Below are positions 9,385-18,233 of a stretch of 64,000 nt of DNA, piece after piece. Both the position numbers and the translations under genes were made by a program. Source of the stretch: Thiorhodovibrio frisius (GTDB lineage Bacteria > Pseudomonadota > Gammaproteobacteria > Chromatiales > Chromatiaceae). The notes below the pieces were generated by a model. The model made no database searches, was not told the DNA's origin, and was given only the letters and a program-made list of their open reading frames with translations. Position 1 is the stretch's first letter, and every line of letters starts with the position of its first letter. Location: NCBI RefSeq assembly GCF_033954835.1, contig NZ_CP121471.1:4706501-4770500 (forward strand), given 5' to 3'.

Positions 9385-10446
9385 ATGAAGATTCTCGACC
9401 GCTACCTGGCGACTGCCGTGATTACCGGCACCCTAATCACCCTGGCCGCGTTGCTGCCCTTGCTCGGCATTTTCATTCTGGCCGATGAGATGGACAACAT
9501 GGGCACCAACGCCTATGGCTTCTCGACAGCTTTGCTGTACGTGACGCTGAGCCTCCCGCGTTTTGCCTATCAGCTATTTCCCATCGCGACCTTGATCGGA
9601 GCCCTGGTCGGGCTTGGCCTGCTGGCGAGCCGCTCAGAACTGGTTGCCATGCGCGCAGCCGGCGTTTCCATCGGCCGCATCGTGCAGGGAGCCCTGGCCG
9701 GCGGCCTAGTGCTGGCCATCGCCGCAGTACTGGTGGGCGAGGGTCTGGCCCCTCTGACCGATCAGCGCGCGAAAACTCTGCGTTCCAATGCCCAGAGCGG
9801 CCAAGAGTTGCAGGCGACCCAGCATGGCTTTTGGGCGCGTGATGACAATACATTCATCAATGTGCGCGAGGTACTACCCGATGCGCGCTTGCAGGACATT
9901 GTCATTTTCGAGCTTGATGGCGCCCGATTGATCTCAACAACGCGCGCGCACGAGGCGCATTATGAAAACGACCACTGGATTCTAAGCGACATTTCCCGCA
10001 GCCAGATCGGCAACGACAGCGCGCGGGCGCAATACTTAGCGCAGGATCAATGGCAGTCGCTGATCGACCCGGCGCTACTAAAGGTGATAGTAGCCGACCC
10101 GCACAGCCTGCCAATCTGGGGGCTGTGGCGCTATCTGCGCTTTCTGCGCGACAGCGAACAGGACAGCGGCCGCTATCAAGTGGCCTTCTGGAGCAAGCTG
10201 GTTCACCCGATTCTGGTGCTGGCCATGATCTTCGTCTCCATTCCGGTGTTACTGGGCTCGGCGCGCAGCACTGGACTGGGCATCAAAATCTTCGCCGGCA
10301 TCCTGATCGGCATCGTCTTCTATCTGGTCAACCGCACCTTCACCTACCTGGCGCTGCTCTATGGCCTGAACCCCGCCCTGGCCGCCTTTATTCCGCCGGC
10401 GCTCTTTGTGCTTGTTGCGCTCCGGCTTCTACGCCGGGTTGGTTAG
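9385..10446 (+). CDS. lptG: LPS export ABC transporter permease LptG
   Basis: 353 aa inner-membrane protein with three transmembrane helices at the N-terminus, a periplasmic beta-jellyroll domain (about residues 125-255) and three helices at the C-terminus, the LptF/LptG fold that pulls lipopolysaccharide out of the inner membrane with LptB2. It is assigned to LptG rather than LptF by LDRYLATAV at the N-terminus and the segment FPIATLIGALVGLGLLASRSEL, which closely follows E. coli LptG. No lptF precedes it: only the 160 bp pepA-lptG divergent region is there. It converges with the L,D-transpeptidase gene. Confidence 0.9.
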   Translation: MKILDRYLATAVITGTLITLAALLPLLGIFILADEMDNMGTNAYGFSTALLYVTLSLPRFAYQLFPIATLIGALVGLGLLASRSELVAMRAAGVSIGRIVQGALAGGLVLAIAAVLVGEGLAPLTDQRAKTLRSNAQSGQELQATQHGFWARDDNTFINVREVLPDARLQDIVIFELDGARLISTTRAHEAHYENDHWILSDISRSQIGNDSARAQYLAQDQWQSLIDPALLKVIVADPHSLPIWGLWRYLRFLRDSEQDSGRYQVAFWSKLVHPILVLAMIFVSIPVLLGSARSTGLGIKIFAGILIGIVFYLVNRTFTYLALLYGLNPALAAFIPPALFVLVALRLLRRVG

Positions 10447-10454
10447 AACCTGGC

Positions 10455-10497
10455 AGCCATCCGAACACTGAATCCCTGTCATTCAGGTCAAGGCAGG
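10455..10497. repeat. Dispersed intergenic repeat, family 2, copy A
   Basis: Between the convergent lptG and L,D-transpeptidase genes. It contains CTGAAT-CCCTGTC-ATTCAG, a short inverted repeat, followed by GTCAAGGCAGG. The TGAATCC-TGT-ATTCAGG-TCAAG core resembles the repeats at 23333-23381 and 38272-38319. It could also act as a bidirectional stem-loop, but there is no U tract. Confidence 0.4.
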
Positions 10498-11066
10498 ATC
10501 TCAATTGGCGTGCCATCAGCAACGGCACGCCAGATTTCCTCCATTGGCACATTGCGCACCGCAATACAGCCGTGGGTGTGGTCGACATATTGCGCCAACC
10601 AGCCGAGCCAACCCCAGCCGTTGACCTGGCCGTGGATCATAATGAGCCCACCTGGATTATCGCCACGCGCGGCGGCTTGCGCGCGATCCGTGGCATCGGG
10701 GTAAGAGACATGCAGCGACTTGTAGCAGCAACTGTCCGGGTTGCGCCAGTCGAGCACATATTGGCCTTCTGGCGTGCGCTGATCGCCTTCGCGCTCTTTA
10801 TGCCCCGTCGGGTTGCGGCCCAGCGCGATCCGGTAACTCGCATAGGCTTCGCCTGCGCGCATCAGCCAGAGCCGGCGCGCTGATTTGTCCACTCGCACAG
10901 CATCTGCGCGCGGCAAATCCTGCGCAAACAGGGTTGGCAGTTGATACTCGAAGTAACGCAGTAGCGCGATCAATGCCACCGCGAGCAGGAGCACCAGCAG
11001 CACTGACCACCAGATCGTCATCGGCTGATATCGCCTGCGCCTAGCGACCTTGCGAGTCTTGACCAT
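10488..11066 (-). CDS. L,D-transpeptidase (YkuD domain), membrane-anchored
   Basis: About 192 aa. A basic N-terminus (VKTRKVARRRRYQ) and one hydrophobic helix suggest a signal anchor that places the rest in the periplasm. The YkuD domain runs from about VRVDKSARRLWLMR to the end, with IHGQ and the catalytic HTHGCIAVRN motif (the Cys nucleophile). Family members make 3-3 peptidoglycan cross-links or attach proteins to peptidoglycan; the exact reaction is not predictable. ATG 11066 is chosen because upstream in-frame starts overlap the divergent hypC-like gene and precede the charged leader. It is convergent with lptG. Confidence 0.88.
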   Translation of the reverse strand: MVKTRKVARRRRYQPMTIWWSVLLVLLLAVALIALLRYFEYQLPTLFAQDLPRADAVRVDKSARRLWLMRAGEAYASYRIALGRNPTGHKEREGDQRTPEGQYVLDWRNPDSCCYKSLHVSYPDATDRAQAAARGDNPGGLIMIHGQVNGWGWLGWLAQYVDHTHGCIAVRNVPMEEIWRAVADGTPIEILP

Positions 11067-11161
11067 GGTCGCGATCAACCCGCCTGCTTGCCAGGATGGC
11101 ATGGTGGGACTTAGTCTTGATGCGGGCGCTTTCAGCCCGGACGATGAAGGAGTGGGGTGGC

Positions 11162-11476
11162 ATGTGTCTTGGGATTCCAATGCAAATTAAATCCATCAAC
11201 GGCCTGATGGCACGCTGCGAAGCGAAAGGCGTGGAGCGCGATGCAAATCTGCTCATGCTGATGCACGAGGATCTTGCGGTCGGCGACCATATTGTGGTGC
11301 ATCTTGGTCGCGCGATCGAGCGCGTCACTGCCGAGGATGCTGCCACTGCGTGGGCGCTTTACGATGAGATGCTCGCAGCCATGGATGGCGGGGATGGTCG
11401 CCATGGCGGCAATGGCGCCGCGCCAGACAATCTGATCAGCCCCTCGCGGGAGGTGCCCTCTGAACGCCCTCAATGA
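11162..11476 (+). CDS. HypC/HybG/HupF-family hydrogenase maturation chaperone
   Basis: 105 aa, beginning MCLGIPMQI, the hallmark HypC N-terminus with the essential Cys2 exposed after Met removal. HypC partners HypD to deliver the Fe(CN)2CO unit to [NiFe]-hydrogenase large subunits. The central part (ERDANLLMLMHEDLAVGDHIVVHLGRAIERV) follows the family; the last 28 aa (Gly/Asp-rich) are an extension. AAGGAG lies 9 nt before the ATG. No other hyp gene or hydrogenase subunit is in the window, so it is an orphan copy. Its 3' end overlaps the reading frame of ppsR, which suggests cotranscription. Confidence 0.85.
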   Translation: MCLGIPMQIKSINGLMARCEAKGVERDANLLMLMHEDLAVGDHIVVHLGRAIERVTAEDAATAWALYDEMLAAMDGGDGRHGGNGAAPDNLISPSREVPSERPQ

Positions 11477-12326
11477 GCCCACCCTAGGATGCCAAAAAGA
11501 CCGACCTAAGCGGACGGTCTTTTTCGCTTCGGAAAGCACTGGTATCACGGCCGAGACCCTCGGGCAAAGTCTGCTGTCGCAGTTCGACGGCGTGGAGTTC
11601 GAGGAAGTCTACATGCCCTACATCAACACCGAGGCGCGCGCTCGGGCGCTGACGGTGCGCATGCAAGAGGCCTGTGATCGCGATGGCGCGCGGCCCATCT
11701 GCGTCGCCACCATGCTCGCCCAAGGCATCGGCGAAATTCTGCGCAGCGGCAACTGCTTTTATCTCGAGGTTTTCGAGCATTTCGTCGCACCGCTCGGTGC
11801 CGAACTTGGCCTGACGCCCAGCCGCGAGCCTGGGCGCAGCCATGCCATCACCAAGCCAAGTTTCTACACCAAACGCATCGAAGCCATCAACTTCGCAATG
11901 AGCAACGACGACGGCATGAAACCCGCCAATTTTCGTCATGCCGATGTCATTTTGGCCGGGGTGTCACGCTCCGGCAAGACGCCGACCTGCCTTTATCTGG
12001 CCATGCACTATGGCCTGCGCGCGGCCAATTATCCCATCACCGAGATTGATCTGGAGCGCGGTGACCTGCCCGATGAGATACGCGCGATGCGCGCTAAAGT
12101 GTTTGGACTCACCATTGATGCACAACGCCTGCATCTGATCCGCGAGGAGCGCCGCCCCGGCAGCGATTACGCCTCGGCCAGGCGTTGCCAGGTCGAACTG
12201 CGCGCCGCCGGGGAGATGCTCAAGCGCCTGCGCATCCCGTCGCTGAACACCACCAGCCAGTCGATTGAGGAGATCGCCGCGCAGATTCTGCGGGGACTGA
12301 AAAATGCGACGGACAATGGCGACTGA
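11460..12326 (+). CDS. ppsR: PEP synthase regulatory protein (PpsR/YdiA, DUF299 kinase-phosphorylase)
   Basis: About 288 aa, bifunctional protein that switches PEP synthase off by ADP-dependent phosphorylation and on by Pi-dependent phosphorolysis. The P-loop GVSRSGKTPTCLYLAM and the downstream FGLTIDAQRLHLIREERRP block match the family (277 aa in E. coli). The conserved N-terminus TVFFASESTGITAETLG is encoded from 11514, but no in-frame ATG, GTG or TTG lies between the upstream stop (11433-11435) and that segment. The only credible start in the sequence as given is CTG at 11460, 6 nt after GGGAGG. An alternative is that one base is missing from the C-run near 11482: the ATG at 11473, which overlaps the hypC stop as ATGA, would then be in frame. 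ppsA is not in the window. Confidence 0.88.
   Translation: MNALNEPTLGCQKDRPKRTVFFASESTGITAETLGQSLLSQFDGVEFEEVYMPYINTEARARALTVRMQEACDRDGARPICVATMLAQGIGEILRSGNCFYLEVFEHFVAPLGAELGLTPSREPGRSHAITKPSFYTKRIEAINFAMSNDDGMKPANFRHADVILAGVSRSGKTPTCLYLAMHYGLRAANYPITEIDLERGDLPDEIRAMRAKVFGLTIDAQRLHLIREERRPGSDYASARRCQVELRAAGEMLKRLRIPSLNTTSQSIEEIAAQILRGLKNATDNGD
11493..11525 (+). terminator. Terminator-like hairpin inside the ppsR start region
   Basis: AAAAAGACCG, an 11-nt loop, then CGGTCTTTTT: a perfect 10-bp inverted repeat with an A tract before and a U tract after, the form of an intrinsic terminator. It starts 17 nt after the hypC stop codon, yet it also encodes the first conserved residues of PpsR (KDRPKRTVFF). 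It could end part of the hypC transcripts or act as an attenuator for ppsR. Confidence 0.5.
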
Positions 12327-12347
12327 GCCAGCATCCGCGCACCAAAA

Positions 12348-12620
12348 TCAGTTCACTTTGCAGCCACGGCGACGCTCTTCTGCCCGGATGGAATCCACCC
12401 GTTTCTGCTCCTGCTGCGTGAGATCCGGATTTTTCGTCCAACACTTGTACTCAGCAAACTGACGCTTTCCGAGCGAGGTCGAGAAGCAATACCCGTTCTG
12501 CGCGTAAATCAGATTGCGCTGGTACCACAGATCCATGCAACTCTGGGCCATCACCGGCGCCGCGGCGCTGGTTGCGAGAATACTGATGCCAAGCGCCAAG
12601 GCCGGTTTGAACTTAATCAT
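12348..12620 (-). CDS. Small exported protein with a YARHG-like domain
   Basis: 90 aa. A typical Sec signal peptide (MIKFKPALALGISILATSAAAPVMA, cleavage before QSC) is followed by about 64 residues containing four Cys. The core CMDLWYQRNLIYAQNGYCFSTSL resembles YARHG domains (pattern W-xxRN-xI-YA-x-xG-Y-F), an extracytoplasmic domain of unknown role; two of the Cys flank this core and could form disulfides. The tail is charged. It is a single gene, convergent with ppsR (22 bp gap) and divergent from panD. Function unknown. Confidence 0.8.
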   Translation of the reverse strand: MIKFKPALALGISILATSAAAPVMAQSCMDLWYQRNLIYAQNGYCFSTSLGKRQFAEYKCWTKNPDLTQQEQKRVDSIRAEERRRGCKVN

Positions 12621-12680
12621 CCTGGTTTCCTCCCTAAGGATTCACGATGTTGAACATGCCAATCGGAAAGTTTTGGCTTT

Positions 12681-12726
12681 GGGTCGGGTGACCCAGAACG
12701 AGCCGAACTCTCAAAGAGTTTCGGTC
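12681..12726 (+). repeat. Dispersed intergenic repeat, family 1, copy b (GTTTCGG hairpin end)
   Basis: GGGTCGGGTGACCC, AGAACGAG, then CCGAACTCT-CAA-AGAGTTTCGG, a strong small hairpin. The same ordered blocks occur at 21856-21903 (reverse), 24015-24108 and 29335-29369. It lies in the divergent region between the YARHG-like gene and panD. Confidence 0.7.
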
Positions 12727-12867
12727 TAACAACACCCCAAAACCGCGATGACAGCGGCTGGAGCAACGAGAACCGGCCACCAGCGTCCGACCGGCTTGCC
12801 AACCCATGAAGCAGGGGGCGAAAATACCACCATTGCCAATGCGCACCCCCCTTTTCAGGAGACCCCC

Positions 12868-13248
12868 ATGCAACTGACCATGCTGAAAAGCAAACTGCAT
12901 CGCGCCTGCGTCACCCACGCGGAACTCGACTACGAGGGCTCCTGCGCGATTGACTCGGAACTGCTGGAACGCGCAGACATTCTGGAGTTCGAGCAGCTCC
13001 ACATCTACAACCTGACCAATGGCGAGCGTTTCACCACCTATGCCATTCCGGCCGAGCCCGGCTCGCGAATTATTTCCATCAATGGCGCGGCGGCACACAA
13101 GGCCGCGCCCAAAGATCGGCTGATCATCTGCACCTACCTGGCCCTGACCCAGGCCGAGGCGCGCATGCATCAACCAAAGCTCGTCTACTGCAATGCGCGC
13201 AATGAGGTGACGGGCACGGGCCACAAGATTACCGCCCAAGCGGCCTGA
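12868..13248 (+). CDS. panD: Aspartate 1-decarboxylase
   Basis: 126 aa pyruvoyl enzyme that makes beta-alanine for pantothenate and CoA. The self-cleavage site Gly24-Ser25 is visible in [10 protein letters not shown]; Ser25 becomes the pyruvoyl group. [15 protein letters not shown] and INGAAAHKA are family segments. ATG 12868 has AGGAG 6 nt upstream and gives the standard length, whereas the longer in-frame reading from 12748 has no family similarity. panB/panC are not adjacent. It is convergent with glgA (30 bp gap). Confidence 0.96.
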   Translation: MQLTMLKSKLHRACVTHAELDYEGSCAIDSELLERADILEFEQLHIYNLTNGERFTTYAIPAEPGSRIISINGAAAHKAAPKDRLIICTYLALTQAEARMHQPKLVYCNARNEVTGTGHKITAQAA

Positions 13249-13278
13249 GCCTCGGCCCGGCCTTATCTCGGCGCAACC

Positions 13279-14787
13279 TCAGGCCAGGGCACGTTCCATG
13301 TCCTGGCGCGCTTCTAGCGCCTCGGCATAGTAGCCCTGGTATTGGCGCGCGCTGGCCTGCCAGCTCAGATCCTGCTCCATGCCGGCACGCATGAGCGCGC
13401 GCCAGGCGTTTTGGTCGTGCCGCCACACGGCAATGGCCTCGCGCACCTTGGCACAAAGCGCTTCGGCGCTCGGCTCATCAAACAGAAAACCGGTCGCCGG
13501 TCCTTGACGGCCGTCGCTCACGGTGTCCGCAAGACCACCGGTGCGTCGTACAATGGGCACGCAGCCGTAGCGCAAGCTATACATTTGATTGAGCCCGCAA
13601 GGCTCGAAGCGCGAGGGCATCAGGAAGGCATCGCAGCCGCCCTCGATTAGATGAGCGCGCCCCTCGTCGTAACCCACATAGACACCAACGCGGTCGCGAT
13701 GGGACTCGGCCACCCGCTTGAGCATCAGTTCCAGACTGGCCTCGCCTGAGCCTTGCAACACCACCTGCACGCTCGGGTCTTCGAGTAGCAGCGGCAGCAT
13801 CTCGACGATCAGATCCACGCCCTTTTGTTCGACCAGACGGCCAATATAGCCGAGCACAAAGGCATTCTCGTCGTGCGGCAAATCAAACAGGCGCTGGACT
13901 TCAAGCTTGTTGCCGGCCTTGAAATGCACGTTGTCGATGTCGTAGGGCTGCGTCAGCGCGGCGTCAGTCGCAGGGTTCCAGGTGTGATAGTCAATGCCGT
14001 TTAAGATGCCCTGAAAGCGCCCGCCAATCTGGCGCAGCAGTCCATCAAGCCCGCAACCGAACTGGCTGGTGCGGACCTCATCGGCATAGGTGGGGCTGAC
14101 GGTATTCACGCGATCAGCAAAGACAATGCCGCCCTTGATGAAAGACAGCCGCTGATGGAACTCCAGCCCAGCCACCGACCAAAGCGCCGGCGGCAGCTTA
14201 AGCCGATCAAAGGTCGCGCGGTCGAACAGACCCTGATAGGCCAGGTTATGGATGGTGAAGACCACCGCCGGGCGCTCGCCCTGATCGCGCAGCAGGGCCG
14301 GCGCCAAAGCAGTTTGCCAGTCGTTGCAATGCAGCAACTGCGGGCGCCAGTTGAGCGCTGGCACCCCCATAGCCACAGTCGCCACCGCCGAGCTGAACAG
14401 CAGGAAGCGCTCGGCATTGTCGCCCCAGTCGCGCCCGCTCACGTCCGTATAAGGATTACCCTCGCGGCAGAAATGCTCGGGAGCGTCCACCAGATAAACC
14501 GGCAGGTCGCGATCAGGCATGAAGCCGCTCAGCACCCGCACCGGGCTCAGGGCGCCGGGCAGGCGCAACTCACAAACCGAACGCAACTCGCGCACCTGTT
14601 TGAGCGCTTGCGGATAGGCCGGCAAAATCAGTCGCGCATCATGCCCAAGCGAGCGCAGCGCCACCGGCAAACTGCCGGCGACGTCCGCCAGTCCGCCGGT
14701 CTTAATCAGCGGCAAAGCCTCGCTGCTGGCAAAGAGCACATCGAAGCCCATCGCACCATCCGTAGCGCGTTCTCGAATCATGCTCAT
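13279..14787 (-). CDS. glgA: Glycogen synthase (ADP-glucose)
   Basis: About 502 aa GT5 glycosyltransferase that extends alpha-1,4-glucan from ADP-glucose. The ADP-glucose-binding KTGGLADV motif lies near the N-terminus (LFASSEALPLIKTGGLADVAG), and the catalytic RFEPCGLNQMYSLRYGCVPIV with the conserved Glu near the C-terminus; both Rossmann-like halves are complete. The start is set at ATG 14787, with AGAGG 9-10 nt upstream, rather than at 14853. It is divergent from zwf-pgi, placing glycogen synthesis beside glucose-6-phosphate oxidation and isomerisation. Other glg genes are not in the window. Confidence 0.95.
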   Translation of the reverse strand: MSMIRERATDGAMGFDVLFASSEALPLIKTGGLADVAGSLPVALRSLGHDARLILPAYPQALKQVRELRSVCELRLPGALSPVRVLSGFMPDRDLPVYLVDAPEHFCREGNPYTDVSGRDWGDNAERFLLFSSAVATVAMGVPALNWRPQLLHCNDWQTALAPALLRDQGERPAVVFTIHNLAYQGLFDRATFDRLKLPPALWSVAGLEFHQRLSFIKGGIVFADRVNTVSPTYADEVRTSQFGCGLDGLLRQIGGRFQGILNGIDYHTWNPATDAALTQPYDIDNVHFKAGNKLEVQRLFDLPHDENAFVLGYIGRLVEQKGVDLIVEMLPLLLEDPSVQVVLQGSGEASLELMLKRVAESHRDRVGVYVGYDEGRAHLIEGGCDAFLMPSRFEPCGLNQMYSLRYGCVPIVRRTGGLADTVSDGRQGPATGFLFDEPSAEALCAKVREAIAVWRHDQNAWRALMRAGMEQDLSWQASARQYQGYYAEALEARQDMERALA

Positions 14788-14862
14788 CAGGACCAACCTC
14801 TGAAAATGCAAAACGAGCCTGCTCCGCCGCTTGGTACCAGGCCAGGCGACCATGCAGCAAGG

Positions 14863-14890
14863 TTGACAGACTCAGGAATCAATGGATAGT
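14863..14890 (+). promoter_or_regulatory. Possible sigma-70 promoter for zwf-pgi
   Basis: TTGACA (14863-14868) and GATAGT (14885-14890) with a 16-nt spacer, about 75 nt before the zwf ATG in the glgA/zwf divergent region. The -35 is perfect, the -10 is 4 of 6. Prediction from sequence only. Confidence 0.35.
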
Positions 14891-14964
14891 GACGAATCAC
14901 AAGGTAGCACAGACGGCCGCCAAGTGCGCATAGCACATCCGCGACTGCCCCACTGGAGATCCTT

Positions 14965-16494
14965 ATGGCCATGGCACCCAATCCCGCTGGCATCCCACCC
15001 TGCACCATGGTCATTTTCGGCTCAACCGGAAACCTGGCGCAAATCAAATTACTGCCAGCGCTCTATCAGCTTGAGCGCGGTGGTCATCTGGCCGCTGAAA
15101 CGCAGGTACTGGGCTTTGGGCGGCGGGACTGGTCCGATGCGCAATGGCGCGATGAGGTACGACAGATTCTCACCGAGCAACTCGGCGAGCGCATCGAAAC
15201 GGCGATTGCTGATCGCCTGAGCGCGCGCCTGCATTTTATCGAGGGTAATCTGCGCGAGGATGCCGCCTTTGCCCACTTGGCCGAGCGCCTGCGCGGTCAG
15301 GACGACCTGCCGGCCAACCTGGCGTTCTATCTGGCAATCGCACCCGAATTTTATGGCGACGTGGCCGACCGCCTCGCCGCCAACGGCCTGGCGGACGAGG
15401 ACAACGGCTGGGTGCGCCTCGTGGTGGAAAAGCCTTTTGGCTACGACCTGGAAAGCGCGCGCATTCTCGGCGAGCGGCTGCGGCGGCACTTCCAGGAGCA
15501 TCAGCTCTATCGCATCGATCATTACCTGGGCAAAAACACCGTGCAGAATGTGCTGGTGTTTCGCTTCGCCAACCTGCTGTTCGAGCCACTCTGGAACCGC
15601 AACTACATCGATCACGTCCAGATCACCCATGCCGAGAGCTGCGGCATTGGCCAGCGCGCCGGCTTTTATGACGGCGTTGGCGCCCTGCGCGACATGATCC
15701 AAAGCCATCTGTTGCAGCTGCTGACCCTGGTCGCCATGGAACCGCCGCCGAGCATGGATGCCGAGGCGCTGCGCGATGAAAAGGTCAAGGTGCTGCGTTC
15801 CATCCGCCCCATTCCGCGCCAGGCGGTCCATGCCCATGCCTTTCGCGCCCAGTACCGCAGCGGCCTGGTCGAGGGAGCGCGGGTACCAGGTTACCTCGAG
15901 GAGCCCGAGGTTGACGCCCGTAGCAGCACCGAGACCTTCGCTGCACTCAAGTTCTACATCGACAACTGGCGCTGGCGCAATGTGCCCTTTTATCTGCGCA
16001 CCGGCAAGCGCCTGGCCGACACCCAGTCGCTGATCGCCATTCGCTTCCGCCATCCACCGCAACAGCTGTTTAATACGACGGCGATTGAGCAGCTGCGGCC
16101 CAACTGGCTCATGCTCGGCATCCAGCCCAATGAGTGCATGCGCTTCGAGCTGCTGGTGAAGGAGCCTGGCCTGGAGATGCGCACCCAGACCGAAACCTTG
16201 GATGCGAGCACCTGCACCATGGGCCGCGATCAGATCGACGCCTACGAGGCGTTGATTCTGGATGTTATCTCAGGCGATCATTCGCTCTTCCTGCGCTCCG
16301 ACGAGGTTGAATATGCCTGGCGCGTGGTCGATCCTGTGATCAAACTCTGGGCGACCGAGCGCGAGTTCATCCACACCTACCCAGCAGGTTCCTGGGGCCC
16401 GAGCGAGGCCAACAGGTTGTTCGACAAGGACGACCAGGACTGGCGCAATGGGCTGAATGCGCCAACCCCAGACGGACCGAGCGTCGAACACTGA
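14965..16494 (+). CDS. zwf: Glucose-6-phosphate 1-dehydrogenase
   Basis: 509 aa. Oxidises glucose 6-phosphate to 6-phosphogluconolactone with NADP+ (or NAD+), the first step of the oxidative pentose phosphate or Entner-Doudoroff route. The nucleotide-binding [18 protein letters not shown] and the active-site [13 protein letters not shown] (His/Lys) are intact, as is [15 protein letters not shown] lies 6 nt before ATG 14965. pgi follows after 37 bp on the same strand, so a two-gene operon is likely. Family motifs give no doubt about identity; coenzyme preference cannot be read. Confidence 0.96.
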   Translation: MAMAPNPAGIPPCTMVIFGSTGNLAQIKLLPALYQLERGGHLAAETQVLGFGRRDWSDAQWRDEVRQILTEQLGERIETAIADRLSARLHFIEGNLREDAAFAHLAERLRGQDDLPANLAFYLAIAPEFYGDVADRLAANGLADEDNGWVRLVVEKPFGYDLESARILGERLRRHFQEHQLYRIDHYLGKNTVQNVLVFRFANLLFEPLWNRNYIDHVQITHAESCGIGQRAGFYDGVGALRDMIQSHLLQLLTLVAMEPPPSMDAEALRDEKVKVLRSIRPIPRQAVHAHAFRAQYRSGLVEGARVPGYLEEPEVDARSSTETFAALKFYIDNWRWRNVPFYLRTGKRLADTQSLIAIRFRHPPQQLFNTTAIEQLRPNWLMLGIQPNECMRFELLVKEPGLEMRTQTETLDASTCTMGRDQIDAYEALILDVISGDHSLFLRSDEVEYAWRVVDPVIKLWATEREFIHTYPAGSWGPSEANRLFDKDDQDWRNGLNAPTPDGPSVEH

Positions 16495-16531
16495 CAATTC
16501 TCCCGGCGATTAGCAACAGGACTCCGACCCC

Positions 16532-18175
16532 ATGGCACTGATCAACACCACCCCCGCCTGGCAGGCACTGGCTGCGCACTGGCAACAGATGAGCCAGATC
16601 AAGATGCGTGAACTCTTCGCGCAAGATGACGAGCGCGCCGCGCGCATGACGCGTGAGGCCGCCGGCATTCATCTCGACTACTCAAAAAACATCGCCACAG
16701 AGGAAACATTCAAGCTCCTGCGCGAACTTGCCCAGACGGCTGGCATTGAGGCCCAGCGAGCGCGCATGTTCGCCGGCGAGCCCATCAACAGCACCGAAGG
16801 GCGCGCCGTCCTGCACATTGCACTGCGCAACCGCGCCAACACGCCGATTCTGGTCGATGGCACTGACGTGATGCCGCAGGTTAACGAAGTCCTCGAGCGC
16901 ATGCGCTTTTTCGTCCATCAGGTGCGCAATGGCGACTGGACCGGCTTTACCGGCAAGCGCATCACCGACGTGGTCAACATCGGCATCGGCGGCTCCAACC
17001 TCGGCCCCAAGATGGTCTGCACCGCGCTCATGCCCTATCAGCGCGACGACCTGCGCCTGCATTTCGTCTCCAATATCGACGGCACCCACCTGTCCGAGAC
17101 CGTCAAGCACCTGAATCCAGAGACCACGCTCTTCGTCGTCGCATCCAAAACCTTTACTACCATGGAGACCATGACCAACGCCCAGAGCGCGCGGCGCTGG
17201 CTGGTCGATCAACTCGGGGATGAATCCGCCGTCGCCCAGCACTTCGTGGCAGTCTCGACCAATGCCGAGAAGGTCGCCGCCTTCGGCATCGACACCGAAC
17301 AGATGTTCGGCTTCTGGGACTGGGTTGGCGGGCGCTATTCACTCTGGTCCGCCATCGGGCTGCCGATCGCGCTGGCCATCGGTTTCGACAACTTTGTCGA
17401 ACTCCTCGATGGCGCACACGAAATGGACAATCACTTCCGTGACGCGCCGCTTGAGGACAACCTGCCGGTCATCATGGCGCTGCTCGGGGTCTGGTACATC
17501 AACTTCGCCGGCGCCAAGACGCTCGCCATCCTGCCCTACGACCAGTACCTGGAGCATTTCCCTGCCTACTTCCAGCAGGGCGACATGGAGAGCAACGGCA
17601 AGCATGTCACCCTCGACGGCACGCGGGTGGACTATGCCACCGGCCCGGTGGTCTGGGGCCAGCCCGGCACCGACGGCCAGCACGCCTTCTACCAGCTCAT
17701 CCACCAGGGCACCGAGCTGATCCCCTGCGATTTCATCGCCCCGGTGCACAGCCACAACCCGCTTGGCGATCATCACATCAAGCTGCTCGCCAACTGCCTG
17801 GCGCAGACCGAAGCGCTAATGCGTGGGCGCACCGCGGAAGAAGCCCTCGAAGGCATGCTCGCCGCCGGCATGCAGCGCGCGGAAGCCGAGCGTCTCGCCC
17901 CGCACCGCCAGTTCGACGGCAACCGCCCGACCAACACCCTGTTCGTTGAGGAAGTCACCCCCCGCACCCTCGGCGCGCTGATCGCGCTCTATGAGCACAA
18001 AATCTTCTGCCAGGGCGTGATCTGGGGCATCAACTCCTTCGACCAATGGGGCGTGGAGCTCGGCAAGCAGCTCGCCACTGTGATTTTGAAAGAGCTTGAA
18101 GAAGGCCGCGTCATGGCCGAGCATCACGACGGCTCAACCCGCGCGTTGCTTGATTACTATTTGAAGAATCGCTGA
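16532..18175 (+). CDS. pgi: Glucose-6-phosphate isomerase
   Basis: 547 aa (E. coli 549). Interconverts glucose 6-phosphate and fructose 6-phosphate. Both family signatures are present: [21 protein letters not shown] in the middle and [20 protein letters not shown] near the C-terminus, with GIGGSNLGP (sugar-phosphate binding) at about residue 150. It is the second gene of zwf-pgi. A weak AGGA precedes the ATG. Confidence 0.97.
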   Translation: MALINTTPAWQALAAHWQQMSQIKMRELFAQDDERAARMTREAAGIHLDYSKNIATEETFKLLRELAQTAGIEAQRARMFAGEPINSTEGRAVLHIALRNRANTPILVDGTDVMPQVNEVLERMRFFVHQVRNGDWTGFTGKRITDVVNIGIGGSNLGPKMVCTALMPYQRDDLRLHFVSNIDGTHLSETVKHLNPETTLFVVASKTFTTMETMTNAQSARRWLVDQLGDESAVAQHFVAVSTNAEKVAAFGIDTEQMFGFWDWVGGRYSLWSAIGLPIALAIGFDNFVELLDGAHEMDNHFRDAPLEDNLPVIMALLGVWYINFAGAKTLAILPYDQYLEHFPAYFQQGDMESNGKHVTLDGTRVDYATGPVVWGQPGTDGQHAFYQLIHQGTELIPCDFIAPVHSHNPLGDHHIKLLANCLAQTEALMRGRTAEEALEGMLAAGMQRAEAERLAPHRQFDGNRPTNTLFVEEVTPRTLGALIALYEHKIFCQGVIWGINSFDQWGVELGKQLATVILKELEEGRVMAEHHDGSTRALLDYYLKNR

Positions 18176-18233
18176 GAACGGAGACTCAAGCCTGCCACGC
18201 CCGGTCGCCCCGCAGCCGCAGAAACGTCATGCA

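Noticed and set aside
15049-16062. 337-codon open frame on the minus strand
   Set aside because: Antisense shadow of zwf, whose motifs are intact along the whole region.
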